Part shown: positions 8,901-18,804 of the stretch, one piece after another
Layout: the number at the start of each line of letters is the position of its first letter
Numbering within the stretch: position 1 is the stretch's first letter
Assembly (NCBI GenBank): GCA_951812925.1
Contig: OX638372.1
Location: 3,844,001 to 3,908,000 of the forward strand
Length of the DNA: 64,000 bases
Source of the DNA: Calliopum simillimum
Lineage: Eukaryota; Arthropoda; Insecta; Diptera; Lauxaniidae
Reading direction: 5' to 3'
Notes under the pieces: generated by a model
What the model was told of the DNA's origin: nothing
The model's input: only the letters and a program-made list of their open reading frames with translations
Databases searched by the model: none
Program-made: the position numbers and the translations under genes

Positions 8901-11204
8901 AGAAATTTCTCCAGAAAGTTTTGCGGATATTTTGGGTGTGCAGCGTCTGCCACCATCGGACTATAATATTGCACATCAAAGTGGCGTCGATTTCGATATG
9001 AATCGCTTAGGTTTATTTGATATTTTCTTAGCAGTCATTGCAAAATCCCTACAACTGCAGGTAAAAATCAAAACGACTTCCAATAGTAAAATAAATTTGG
9101 AGAAAACACCTTCATTTGTACGCCTCTGCAATTCTTTGGATCTATCTGTGCATTTACTTAAGAATGCAAAATCAAAGTCTGAAAACAGTAATGATTTAAA
9201 TGAACCAACCACGCACCCTTCTACAGACTCGTGCTTTCCAAAAGATACTCGCTCATTACCATTCCGGTTTGATCCTTATGCTTCTTCAACTAATGTTGAC
9301 GACTATGTAGCTGAAGATGCCGCTAAAACGAATTATTGCTTAGGTAATTCGACCATGAAATCATTTAAAAAAGGATCCACCAAAAACCTTAATCAACGTT
9401 GGTTTTTGAATGGCATCATCTCTGTAAAGCAGGCGGAAAGCATAATAAGTTTGATACGTGATTTGGCAAGTGTAAGTACTCGTAAATAATATCCGTTGTA
9501 TATGTCATAGATAATGCATTTTATTGATTGCAGGGTAAACTATGCGATAAGTGGTCCCAAATTACAAAAGCGGCAATTGCCGAGTCGGTTTTGAATCTGA
9601 CGCGCTTGGATGAAGTATTTCGTAATCCAGAAAATTGTATTAAAACTGCTACTCTCTGGCTGGCATTAGCAAGTCTTTGTGTATTAGATCGTGATCATGT
9701 GGAGAAGCTTTCGTCAGGCCAATGGTCCAAAGTTTCCGAAACGCGTCCAATGTGTACAAATCATGATGACGGTGAAACTGCGGCTATAATTCAATGCGAA
9801 ACTTGTGGTTCTTTGTGTGGTGATTGTGATCGCTTTTTACATTTAAATCGCAAAACAAGAAACCACAAGCGTACGGTATGAGTTTGTGATTTTTACAATC
9901 AACAGAAGATTACTTCAGTGCTTTCTATTTCTAAGGTTTGCAAGGAGGAAGAGGAAGCCATACGAGTGGAACTACACGAGTTCTGTGGCCGAACAAAGCT
10001 TTTCTGGCTTTTAGCATTAGCAGATTCCAAAACATTAAAGGCTATGGTCGAGTTTCGAGATGGTAGTCATACTATTATCTCTGGTCCACAGGAAGCGGTT
10101 GGACGTTGTCGGTTTTGTGGTATTACTGGTAACACTGGATTGCTTGAAATTGGCAACGTTTGCGCTGACGCCCAATGTCAGGAATACGCAGCAAACTCAT
10201 GTTTAAAGACAAAATTGTGTGGACACGTTTGTGGGGGTGTTGCAAATGAGAAGAAATGCTTACCATGTCTGCAGCATGTTTGTCATGCACGTGAGAATGA
10301 GGTGGCTGATGAAATGCATGAGCCAAAGCTTACACAAGACGCAGATGACATGTGCATGATTTGCTTTATCGAGGCTTTGTCTTGTGCTCCTTCCATACAT
10401 GTGAGTTCATAATTAATTTTTAAAATTGTTGTTGTTGTTTTAACACTGTGCTTGGTCTTTTTAGCTGGACTGTGGTCATGTCTTTCATTATCATTGCTGC
10501 AAAACTGTGCTGGAGAAACGTTGGAGTGGCCCTCGCATTGCTTTTGGTTTTTCATTGTGTCCCATATGTAAAGCTGATATACAGCATGCATTGCTGGGCA
10601 GTATTTTGGAACCAATCAATGGATTGAAACAGGATGTCAAGCGCAAAGCGCTTATGAGGTTGTTAACATTATTTTTTTAAACATTCAATGTAATGTCTAA
10701 TTATGAATCAATTTGAATAGATTAAAATATGAAGGTGTCGTCAAAGATACAGATTCTAAAGATGTCGCCAACATGGCTATGGATCGATATGCTTATTATG
10801 TTTGTTTCAAATGCCAGAAGGCCTACTATGGTGGTGAAGCGCGTTGCGATGCAGAAATTGGCGAAAAATTCGATCCTGAAGAACTAGTGTGTGGCGGTTG
10901 TTCTGATGTCGCTCGTGCTCAAATGTGTCCAAAACATGGTACAGATTTTCTTGAATACAAGTGCCGCTATTGCTGTTCTGTGGCCGTATTTTTCTGTTTT
11001 GGTACTACACATTTCTGTGATACTTGCCATGATGATTTCCAACGTTTAACCAACATACCAAAAAATAAGCTACCACAATGTCCGGCAGGACCTAAAGCTA
11101 AACAGCTCTTGGGTGATGAATGTCCCCTCCATGTTATACATCCATCAACTGGAGAAGAGTTTGCATTAGGATGCGGCGTCTGTCGCAATGCGCAAACGTT
11201 TTAG
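5591..11204 (+). CDS. hiw: Highwire / PAM / MYCBP2 E3 ubiquitin ligase, C-terminal 10 exons (5' partial)
   Basis: Exons: 5591-5911, 5979-6151, 6211-7434, 7496-7675, 7744-8116, 8366-9471, 9534-9875, 9936-10400, 10465-10658, 10721-11204 (stop TAG 11202-11204). All have GT-AG introns and matching phases, giving about 1,620 codons without a stop. PHR proteins are giant neuronal RING-Cys-relay ubiquitin ligases (about 5,000 residues in flies) that restrain synaptic growth and control axon degeneration, in Drosophila through the kinase Wallenda/DLK. Visible in order: a conserved helical segment (LQALNWLLRSVTQ), a DOC/APC10-like domain (ITVSSRQAMAESLTD, TFWESDEEDRN), a B-box-like zinc finger, a RING split by an intron, and the tandem-cysteine domain ending CGVCRNAQTF. 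The first exon starts in phase 1; the preceding exon is not found in 1-5590, so that intron is at least 5.6 kb. Confidence 0.95.
5979..6151 (+). CDS. hiw: hiw exon
   Basis: The acceptor is tatttttgcag and the donor GTGAGT is at 6152. It completes the Cys codon and reads 57 further codons (STPYRKSFMGG and onward), ending in phase 0 at GFER. Confidence 0.88.
6211..7434 (+). CDS. hiw: hiw exon with linker and helical segment
   Basis: The acceptor is ttcgcttttag and the donor GTAGGT is at 7435; it is 408 codons in phase 0. The first half is polar and probably disordered. The second half (about 6840-7230) is hydrophobic and helical, with LQALNWLLRSVTQSVCLHD, recognisable as a conserved PHR-protein segment. 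The exon ends FE, directly before the DOC-like domain. Confidence 0.92.
7496..7675 (+). CDS. hiw: hiw exon, start of DOC/APC10-like domain
   Basis: Phase forces the acceptor at 7494-7495 (…taaag), not the nearer-looking cag at 7500-7502, which would break the frame. It is 60 codons, ITVSSRQAMAESLTDNSTET to DNSRDIQ, containing the FWESDEEDRNK block typical of DOC domains. The donor GTGTGT is at 7676. Confidence 0.88.
7744..8116 (+). CDS. hiw: hiw exon, end of DOC/APC10-like domain
   Basis: The acceptor is ccttcgttttag and the donor GTAAGC is at 8117. It continues the beta-sandwich (NKVLNVVFYAGQSLGDTN, RLEFHGPENTLRVRQIKLLG) and ends with one base of a Gly codon completed at 8366. Confidence 0.9.
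8168..8311. mobile_element. hiw: Small MITE in a hiw intron
   Basis: Inverted ends caaaagaaagtttatattt (about 8169-8187) and aaatataaactttcttttg (8292-8310) lie 100 bp apart inside the 249-bp intron 8117-8365. It is noncoding; the small ORFs here are fortuitous. Confidence 0.7.
8366..9471 (+). CDS. hiw: hiw exon, helical region
   Basis: The acceptor is tttttttttaag and the donor GTAAGT is at 9472. It completes the Gly codon and then reads 368 codons (QVFGKLISMTSNETQ and onward). It is mostly alpha-helical with acidic or Ser-rich linkers and contains RSYLSHQHGLLKDLLSLLHT. The Met at 8392 is internal. Confidence 0.92.
9534..9875 (+). CDS. hiw: hiw exon with B-box-like zinc finger
   Basis: The acceptor is ttgattgcag and the donor GTATGA is at 9876; it is 114 codons. 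The C-terminal part has a Cys/His cluster (MCTNHDDGETAAIIQCETCG, LCGDCDRFLHLNRKTRNHKR) with the ligand pattern of a B-box-like zinc finger. Confidence 0.9.
9936..10400 (+). CDS. hiw: hiw exon, Cys-rich region and start of RING
   Basis: The acceptor is ctatttctaag and the donor GTGAGT is at 10401; it is 155 codons. A Cys-rich block (CRFCGITGNTG, CLKTKLCGHVCGGVANEKKC) is followed by the first RING ligands, CMICFIEALSCAPSIH. The RING continues across the 64-bp intron. Confidence 0.9.
10465..10658 (+). CDS. hiw: hiw exon, RING completion
   Basis: The acceptor is ctttttag and the donor GTTGTT is at 10659 (weak donor, phase-constrained). It encodes LDCGHVFHYHCCKTVLEKRW and SLCPICKADIQH, the CxH/xxH and CPxC ligands of the RING, and ends with two bases of an Arg codon. 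Confidence 0.9.
10721..11204 (+). CDS. hiw: hiw terminal exon, tandem-cysteine domain
   Basis: The acceptor is tttgaatag; it completes Arg and reads 160 codons to TAG. It contains repeated CxxC and CxxH pairs (VCFKCQKAYYGGEARC, VCGGCSDVARAQMCPKHG, FCDTCHDDF, CGVCRNAQTF). In mammalian MYCBP2 this domain carries the two cysteines of the ubiquitin relay and favours Thr esterification; which cysteines here are catalytic needs alignment. Confidence 0.93.
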
Positions 11205-11749
11205 CATGATGTTTATGCCGAGAAGTACGGCAACGATAGTGTTGATTGTGCTGGCGGAGTCGATGTTGACGAAGTGATGGAAATTGAGGTTTTAGAATTA
11301 GACAATGAACAGTGTTTTAGTTATTTATCAGTCAGTCATAATGATAGTTATTAGTTGTAACTTTTCTCCTTATAGTACTCGTAGTAGATGACGATGATCT
11401 CATTTTTTGTAATCGTATGACGCTTGAACTTATATAATATACACTTAAATGGCTACGTTTTAATCCTTGCATAGAGATAAATGTTAGCTACAGCGTGTAC
11501 CTAAAACTGTGCAACATAAAAGTGTCATTATTTTATTGTGCATACTTGTAGTCACTTGCTGGTGTTACAATTTATATGATAGGATTAAAATAATCGATCA
11601 AAGCCTAAAAGCAAATGCAATAACACTAAACAATTTTATTATTAATTAATATGCTTAAATTATGTATGTACTTAAACATATTGAATATTCAATATTTAAT
11701 CAACTATAAAACGAACTTTAATATGTTCATAAGCAAAACTATGAAATGC

Positions 11750-11772
11750 AATAAAAAAAATATTTAAATAAA
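11750..11772 (+). terminator. hiw: Candidate poly(A) signals of hiw
   Basis: AATAAA occurs at 11750-11755 and 11767-11772, about 550 nt past the hiw stop in AT-rich DNA. Either could end the transcript. Confidence 0.5.
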
Positions 11773-11998
11773 AATGAACTGCACAGATAACTTTTTTTGA
11801 AAAGGTCAAACTTATTTCGTTGAATTTGGGTCAAGTTCGATATTTTTTCAATAAAACTTGTATCAGTTGAATTGTTGCTTGAATTGATATTTCATACAAT
11901 AACAATATTTGAATACAAGAGGCATATCTGAGGTTATCTAATACTGGCAGTTTTAACCGGCGTTGCTCGGATTTCGTTTAATTTTTCACTGGAAGTGA

Positions 11999-12145
11999 AA
12001 ACATCTAAAAAATGGGTTAAAGTCCAAAAATGTCGTAAAAGATCTAAAGTATCGGTTATAGTCTAAAAGTATCGGAAAACATCTAAAATATTGGTAAAAA
12101 TCCAGAAATATCGAAAAACATCTCAAATATCAGTTGAATTTCTTA
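11999..12145. repeat. Minisatellite, period about 36-38 bp
   Basis: About 3.6 imperfect units of acatctaaa..atcggttaaagtccaaaaat type. The same motif in reverse orientation forms the repeat at 19793-19985. Confidence 0.7.
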
Positions 12146-12160
12146 AAAATTTTATATTCT

Positions 12161-12256
12161 TTCGTTTTTTCGTGTTTTCTGCACGTTTCATGACTTTACG
12201 AAATTTTTTCACCTAAGGGTGCCCCGCTTTGATGACGGAACCAAAAATTTTAAAAA
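12161..12256. repeat. Left inverted repeat flanking diapausin copy 2
   Basis: The block containing tcacctaagggtgccccgct and gacggaaccaaaaatttt is present inverted, with substitutions, at 13480-13576. The pair brackets the second diapausin-type gene and could be the ends of a 1.4-kb mobile unit. Confidence 0.55.
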
Positions 12257-12325
12257 CCGAAAAAACCAATCCACCCTAAGTACGAAGGAATACAAATCAT
12301 TATAGTTTCTGGTATATAGTTCTCA

Positions 12326-12331
12326 TTTATT
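12326..12331 (-). terminator. Poly(A) signal of diapausin copy 2
   Basis: AATAAA on the minus strand, about 46 nt past the stop codon. Confidence 0.5.
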
Positions 12332-12376
12332 TCATAACGTTCATCAATAAAAAAATATTTCATACATATAAAACAG

Positions 12377-12586
12377 CTAACGGCGATAACATTGCATTCC
12401 ACCATAACAGTTAGCGTAAGATCCTTGGCTATGTGCTCTGCAACATTCATTCCTTTCGGCAACTGTACGACTGCAGACCTTGTCGCAAGGAGATACACGG
12501 ACCCAATTGTTAACAGCTTCTGTAGTGATTATCAACGCACACGCAATAAGCACAAGGAAAACTATTGTTTTGTTGAAAGCGACCAT
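12377..12586 (-). CDS. Diapausin-type six-cysteine secreted peptide, copy 2
   Basis: A 69-codon intronless ORF from the ATG at 12586 to a TAG at 12377-12379. It has the same signal peptide and six-cysteine framework as copy 1 and differs by one residue (Ser for Gly in the RAHxQGSY segment). By eye there are four substitutions plus the changed stop in 210 bp, two of them in the Gly/Ser codon. The near-identity fades just outside the coding region, so either gene conversion or a recent duplication is likely. It lies about 600 bp past the hiw poly(A) signals, in opposite orientation, between the inverted repeats at 12161-12256 and 13480-13576. It is expected to be secreted and disulphide-stabilised; an antimicrobial role is inferred from the family. 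Confidence 0.82.
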   Translation of the reverse strand: MVAFNKTIVFLVLIACALIITTEAVNNWVRVSPCDKVCSRTVAERNECCRAHSQGSYANCYGGMQCYRR

Positions 12587-12684
12587 TGTTGTTATTGAAA
12601 AGTTTTAACGGTAATTTAATATTTATAAGTAACACTCTTGTTCGGATGAATTTTTGTTCTGTGAAGAAGTTTAATAATTTCGCT

Positions 12685-12693
12685 CTATATATA
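12685..12693 (-). promoter_or_regulatory. TATA box of diapausin copy 2
   Basis: The minus strand reads tatatatag about 100 bp upstream of the ATG. The surrounding promoter sequence is unlike that of copy 1 apart from the short 5' UTR next to the start codon. Confidence 0.55.
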
Positions 12694-13479
12694 CGCCACT
12701 TTGACTGAGGAGTGGAACTTAAATTGCTGTTGATATTTTGATGATAAATTTCATTTTCAATTAATGTAAATAAACAAATTCCCTTTATCTCGTAGATATT
12801 TACTTGTTTTTTAGCTTATTACTGTAAGCCAAAACTAATTCTTTGTTAACTATGTAAATGTTGATATCATAATCCGATAGTTTTTTCTTGTGAAAATACG
12901 TTTAATTAAAACGCAATTTAATTAATTAATCAACAATCAACTGAAAATAAAAGAAATCCAAATATTATTTATTTATTTCCGTTCTTAATCTTTTTGTAAA
13001 TATTCTGATGTATAAGTTAATAAAGTATAATTGTCTGTGCTCGAATTCTGGTCAATATTTTGACAAAATGCAAGATTAAGTATCAAAATTGATATCAATA
13101 ACCGAAAGTTACGTCTTTTTGGACAGTAGGGCTCGAAATGAGAAAACAAAGAACATATACACGTCCAAAAATAAAGACGACAAAATTGTCCCTCCTGTTT
13201 CATGCTCTTTCTGTTCTGTTTTTCCTGAAACACTTCAGCCATATGGACAATCTGCTTCATATATTATGTTACTAGCATTTCCCGCTATTTCTTCCTACAA
13301 ATTCAAAAATTAAATTATACCATAGAATATAAATTGTCCAGATGCAATTTATATACCTACCGTATTTGTTGCGATACTCTTAATACATACACCAAATCTC
13401 ATCCATGTCCATTAAATATTTTTAAAGACATGATAAATAAACTTTTTCGGAAACTCGAAAAAATTGAAAAACATTTTTT

Positions 13480-13576
13480 TTTTTAATTTTTGGTTCTGAC
13501 AGCATAGGGGAACCCTTGGGTGAAAGAAAAAGCGTCGTACCCAACAAAACTATTGACGCAGAAACACGCGCCGTAC
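13480..13576. repeat. Right inverted repeat flanking diapausin copy 2
   Basis: It holds aatttttggttctga, ggggaacccttgggtgaaag and gcagaaacacg, the inverted counterpart of 12161-12256 at roughly 70-75% by eye. Confidence 0.55.
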
Positions 13577-13877
13577 AAGAAATCCTATATATATAAATTT
13601 TCACGAACTTAGTTTTGGGGTTTTGGAGTTGATTTCATACTCTACTGAATACGAAAATAAAACCAGAATCATCGAATTTACTCTAGTCTCAAGATGTCTT
13701 TGCTTAAAAGAGCAGAAAACGCCATTTAGAGGCATCACACTCACACTAAGCAGCTTAGCTTATTTTTGCTCATAATACCGGATAAGTATCCTTCTGTAAC
13801 TTCTAGAAGGAGCATATGCCAACGAAAAATGGTATCGGATAGCCATAATCTATATTGTTGAACCTTACCTTTTAACT

Positions 13878-14244
13878 AGCGATGAGCAAACCTTGGTTTT
13901 GATATTGAGTATTGGTCTTGGTGTTGATTTTGTTCATTAAGTCTTGGTCTCGGTCTTGGTATTGAAAAAATTTCAAGAGATTATTGAGGATTCAAAATTT
14001 CGAAACCTTATTTTTCCAAAGCAGTAGGGTTTTTAAGATGCCAAATTTCAAATTGAGGCAAGATTTTATCCTCGAAACGAGCGTGAAACACCTATAAACC
14101 ATAACAGCAGTCTTGGTCTTGACGATTATCGTGACCAAGACCAAGACCACAGCAGTCTTGATCTTGTAAAGATATCAGCGTCTTGGTCTCGAAAAATTAC
14201 CAAGACCAAGAACAAGACCGAGACTAATTTTGCTCATCACTGCT
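13878..14244. mobile_element. Foldback MITE, 'cttggtctcggtcttgg' family
   Basis: Inverted ends agcgatgagcaaa and tttgctcatcactgct enclose arms made of iterated gtcttggtct / agaccaagac hexamer-like runs. A 3'-truncated copy of the family lies at 18019-18260. It is noncoding. Confidence 0.8.
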
Positions 14245-14331
14245 TTCAACTTTTCAAATTGGATCATTACTTCCCGAATTATCATCATTTGAATGATAAG
14301 TAAACAGAATCTGCAAAAAAATGTATGTGCT

Positions 14332-15556
14332 ACGACGCACAGTGGTTTATAAGAGAGCGCTAGCCGGTCATAACTCCGAAAATTTTTGTATTAAAAGTAA
14401 TATATTTTTTGGACAAATTTAAAGCTAAATATCTAGATAACATACTTTAAATACCAGAATACCAAAAAAATAATACCATTTTTGAGTTTTCGCGTCCTGA
14501 ACTTTATGAATTCAGAAAATGGTAATTTTTTCCAAAAATCTCTTAAAATATGTAAAAGTTTAAATGAGCGTTTTTTTAAAACTAAGTGATCTTACCTCAT
14601 GAAACTTATCGTGAGAATAATTTGATCCATTTTCTGAAGATTTGCGTACTTAGATGTTAGTTTTTTTAATATGAAAAGGATATCCGTATCATCACAAAAA
14701 ATCTCTTATGTGGACTATAACAAATATGTTTTATGAAATTGCAACGGCTAGATCATTTAAGTGTATAATATGAGGTTCTCTGAAGGTTCTGCGCATCTGT
14801 CCGATATCCCTATCACATCCCTTCTTGGTCTACGATGAGTTTTTCTTCAGCGACTTTTCTGTATTCTTGCAACGCTCCAGTTTCGTAAAACAAATAACAT
14901 CCAAAGTATTTGAGGTAAAATAATAAAATTCGACTTCTGATATAGTGTTAGTAGCAACTATTTATTTGTTGAAAATGGGCTCGTTCGGGTCAAGGACACG
15001 CCCACCTCCTATATTATTAAAAATTTAGAATCGCTATAGCGTGATAAAATCAAGAACAAGCCATATAGGCCAAAATTTTAAATCGCCATAACTATGTGAA
15101 TGTTTCAGGTACAACAACAATATTTAATATCTGAGTTAGTATTGATAACATTAAGCTAACATTGAAAATGGGAGTGATTTGTCCGCCATATTGTTTAAAA
15201 AAAAGATGATACCGAAATCGAAATCAGCGACCTCAAAAAACTCTTAAGCCACAATGTTGTCGTAATATAGTCAATTTTAAAGAAAATTGTCCGCCATTTT
15301 GTTTACAAAAAAGATGATACCGAATTCGAAATCAGCGACCTCAAAACCTCCTTAGCTACAATTTTGTCGTGATATAGTCAATTTTTAAGAAAATTGTCCG
15401 CCATTTTGGATCCGCCATTTTGATTTTAAAAAAATCGTTTTGAGATTTAGAGTCAGCGACCCCCAAAACATAAAAGCTGATATTTTTTTTTATAAAAAAT
15501 AACCAGGAAAGAGTTATGACCAGCTAGAATAGCATTCTAGACCACAGTGCGACGTT
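14332..15556. mobile_element. TIR element (about 1.2 kb), non-autonomous
   Basis: The ends acgacgcacagtggt and accacagtgcgacgt are inverted, and the similarity continues inward over tcataactc / gagttatga. The interior has no transposase but contains the tandem repeat at 15178-15420. Confidence 0.7.
15178..15420. repeat. Tandem repeat, unit about 120 bp, two copies
   Basis: The units begin gtccgccatnttgttta and contain agatgataccga, cgaaatcagcgacctcaaaa and cgtnatatagtcaattttaa. A partial third unit follows (ccgccattttggatccgcca). Confidence 0.85.
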
Positions 15557-16800
15557 TGATTTAAAACGATTTAAATTGATATCTTTTCCCCATGGGGTTA
15601 TATAATCCAGAAGTAATTTTTTTTTGTAAACGTTTTCGCTTTATTGTTGTTCATTGGAAGTTGGACTTGTTTGGTTTTTATTAATAATACAATACATATA
15701 AAATCTTAAATTCCATTACAATGCATTTAAGCTTCTCCTTTTGCTGTTACAACTAAATTATGTACGCTTGGGTTTCCTCTTCATCTACTACAATAATGTA
15801 TGCCACATCGCAAAAGTCTCGATGTTCATCCTGATCGTCACACATTTTCCATAGACTATACCGCTTCACTGACCAAAAAAAATTTGTTAAACGTTGTTAC
15901 TTATTATTGTTGTCATACCATTTAATAAAAGGTAAAAAAATATTCAATTGAATTTAAAAAAAAAATACATATTATTTTAACTGAAAGTTGTCGATCGTCT
16001 CCATAGATGGTCGTTGCTAAGGACTTATGCTGGAGCTGGTGTTTCGGGGGCGTGTTCCTGAAAGAATTTGATATACATACAATGAAATGTGATTTTTGTT
16101 TTAAAGATTTACGAGCCACATAGGGTTGTTGATGGCTCATGCAACATGCTCCAATGGGTGGTATGTACGGGAAATATAAACGCACCACATAAAAATGTTT
16201 CCGAGGAAAAGAAGATTTCTGAGTTTTAAAGTTAACATATGAGCTAGATGTTGAATTGTTATGAAAAAGCGTGTTCTAAATGAAAGTGATATATAATCCG
16301 TAATAATTTATTTTTATTGCATTTTTCATATTTCCAATATTCTTTCTTATTATTATTTATAAAGGAAGAGGATAAAAACTGAAAATTTCTTAAGCTTATA
16401 AGCAAATAGTAGAATAACAATAAGTTATCAAAACTATTTCAGGCACAATTTCAATCCACTTTAAGAATTTATTTCATTCCTTCAAGTCATGAACAATCAA
16501 ATGGTTAAAGCCTGACCTAAATCGGTGAAGTGGCTTCAAAGACATTCAAATTTAAACATAAACGCTAACAAGCCACTTTTCCCAAATTCAAAGCGATCAA
16601 TTCCGCATAAATCTACGAATATTTTTAAAATAGAAACCCTTTCCATCGCAAATTATTCAAAATTTGCAGTTGGGTTCCAGATTTTTATTTTCATAAAGAG
16701 CTGTTCGTAGTGCTCAGTATAGAGACCTCTCATTATTAGTTTTGTGGGGAACTTCTTTTTTTGCAAGTTATGGGCATGGAACTTCAGAGTGTCGAAGTAG
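15557..16800. other. No gene recognised
   Basis: AT-rich DNA with short unsupported ORFs. Several stretches have open frames of up to 88 codons but no homology, splice context or codon bias that I can recognise. Confidence 0.4.
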
Positions 16801-16882
16801 TGTTTTTGCGAAAAATCGAGGCAATTTTTTTTCTAAACTCCGCCATTTTGTCAAAATTTAATTTTTTAATTTTTAAATTTTA

Positions 16883-17700
16883 AAAATTTACAAAATGGTG
16901 GCCAGTTTTTGAAAAATCTTATAAGTTGATTTTCTCAAAATAATTTTTTTTTTTTAAAGAAAGGTTTCCAAAAGATTTGATTTGCGCTAAATGCTTGTGA
17001 GAGTCACGAGAATTTTTTTTCTAAAAAGTCACATGACAGTTTTTTTAACTTTATTTTGAGCTTTGATTTACACCCAAAAAAATTTCAAAGTAGAAGAATA
17101 TAACTTCTATTACTTAGAAAATACAAGGTTTACAAAAAAACAATTTTCCCCATATAAATCATTAGAATATTGACGAAATGAGTAAGTCCATGTTTTGAAA
17201 AATTTTAAAAATTATTTTCGCAAAAAATTTTTGTAAACTGATATCTTTTAAAAGGTGAATGAAAAATATTCCTTTTTTTAAAAGATTTCCGTAAAAAAAT
17301 TTAAAAAAAAAATTTTTTGGCAAAAAGTTTTAGAAAATGTTTTGGGAAAATGTTTTGACAAATCTTAAAAAGTATTTTCCCAAAAAAAAAAAATTTAAAA
17401 AAAAAATCAAGATTTTTCAGATCATGGCCGTCATTTCGTCAATATTCTCATGATTTATATGGGAATTATTGGATTTTTTGTATACCTTGTGTTTTCTAAG
17501 CAAAGGAAGTTATATTCTTTGAAATATTTATTTTTTGGCCAAAAAATTATCACGCGACTTTTTAGAAAAAAAATTCTCGTGGCTCTAACAAGCATTTAGA
17601 GCAAAAACGTTGTTTTCATCCAACTTTCTGTAAAAAAAATTTATTTTGAGAAAATCAACTTTTAAGATTTTTAAAAAATAGCCGCCATTTTGTAAATTTT
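16883..17700. mobile_element. Foldback element (about 820 bp)
   Basis: The left arm 16883-17190 (aaaatttacaaaatgg, gagagtcacgagaatttttt, tattgacgaaatga) is the imperfect reverse complement of 17430-17700, with the centre near 17290. The loop is A/T-rich and has lower-order repeats of aaaatgttttg. It is noncoding. Confidence 0.8.
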
Positions 17701-18018
17701 CCAAATTTAAGAATGGAAATTATTTAAAATGCTCGCAAAAATTAATTATTGCGCTATTTTAGCGATAAATCTGCCAACTCAAATCAGCTCGTCAATTCAT
17801 CTAGAGATATGTAGGTAGCGTTTGGGGTCAAAAGTCCAAAACATGAAATTTTGACCTTAACTCATGTTTTGTTCTGATACTGCTGAGGTACACTTTGCTG
17901 AGGATTTTTACAAAATGAAATCATCGATTTTCATAAACGAATACGCCGAGAATGACAGAAGTTCAGAGAACTACATACTTGCAGCTTGCTCTTAAATTTT
18001 TATTTTTGATATTGAAAT

Positions 18019-18260
18019 CAGTGATGAGCAAAGCAGTCTTTGTCTTGGTCTTGATCTTGGACATTAAGTCTTGGTCTCGGTCTTAATCTTGAAAAAAACC
18101 TTGGAGATTGTTGAGTATTAAAAATTTCTGGGTTTTTAGGATTCCAAATTTTGAATTGAGAGCCAAGAAAGACCAAGACCATAGCAGCCTTGATCTAGTT
18201 TTGAAATTATGTCAGCGTCTTGGTCTCGAAAAACTACCAAGGCCATGACCTATACTCAAG
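18019..18260. mobile_element. Truncated copy of the 'cttggtctcgg' MITE
   Basis: It matches 13878-14220 in order (cagtgatgagcaaa, gtcttggtctcggtctt, cagcgtcttggtctcgaaaa) but lacks the right terminal arm. Confidence 0.75.
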
Positions 18261-18517
18261 AAATGGCGATATTTTCGCATAGATTGGACATTCCGTTCCG
18301 TAAAATATTACAAAAAAAAAATTATTAGGAATTCTCTAAGATCCATCTTTTTATTAAATGGCAGTTTGAATACCCGGATTATTTAATTTAAAACTAAAAA
18401 GTATCTAATGGAAAACTATAAATAAAAAAAGAATCGTTTTAATTTTTTTTTTGTGTAGTTTTTAGTTTTGTTTTTTTTTATAGTATATATATTACAATTA
18501 AAAAAGATTTTGTTTCA

Positions 18518-18527
18518 TTTATTTATT
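18518..18527 (-). terminator. wupA: Candidate poly(A) signals of wupA
   Basis: Overlapping AATAAA hexamers on the minus strand, about 210 nt beyond the wupA stop codon. Confidence 0.5.
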
Positions 18528-18732
18528 TTAAGTGTTTTTTGTTTTTATGACATTAAATAATGCGAAGGAAAGAAATTCTAAATTACTTTAAAAAATATAT
18601 TTGTTAACATTCAATATATTTGTAATTTTTTAGTTTTTGTTCTTGTTTTTAGATTTGCTGTTGTTGTTGGTATGAGTGTTTAATTACTTTTAATATAATT
18701 AATGTTAAGGCGGGAGTCGGGTCAGAGGACAC

Positions 18733-18804
18733 TTAGGCATCAACTTCAACTTCTTCCTTTACCTTAGAGTCACCGGGTTTGCCCTTGGACCAGTCAGGTT
18801 TTTT
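18733..18804 (-). CDS. wupA: wupA terminal exon
   Basis: 72 bp coding [23 protein letters not shown] and TAA at 18735-18733. The acceptor is aatatttacag. The C-terminal DWSKGKPGD block is typical of insect troponin I. Confidence 0.95.
   Translation of the reverse strand, partial: KKPDWSKGKPGDSKVKEEVEVDA

Noticed and set aside
12250..12498. 82-codon minus ORF overlapping diapausin copy 2
   Set aside because: It is in a different frame from the conserved cysteine-rich protein and lacks conserved features.
15178..15420. CRISPR-like or coding tandem repeat
   Set aside because: Two units of about 120 bp with no spacer pattern and no shared open frame; a simple tandem duplication inside a TIR element.
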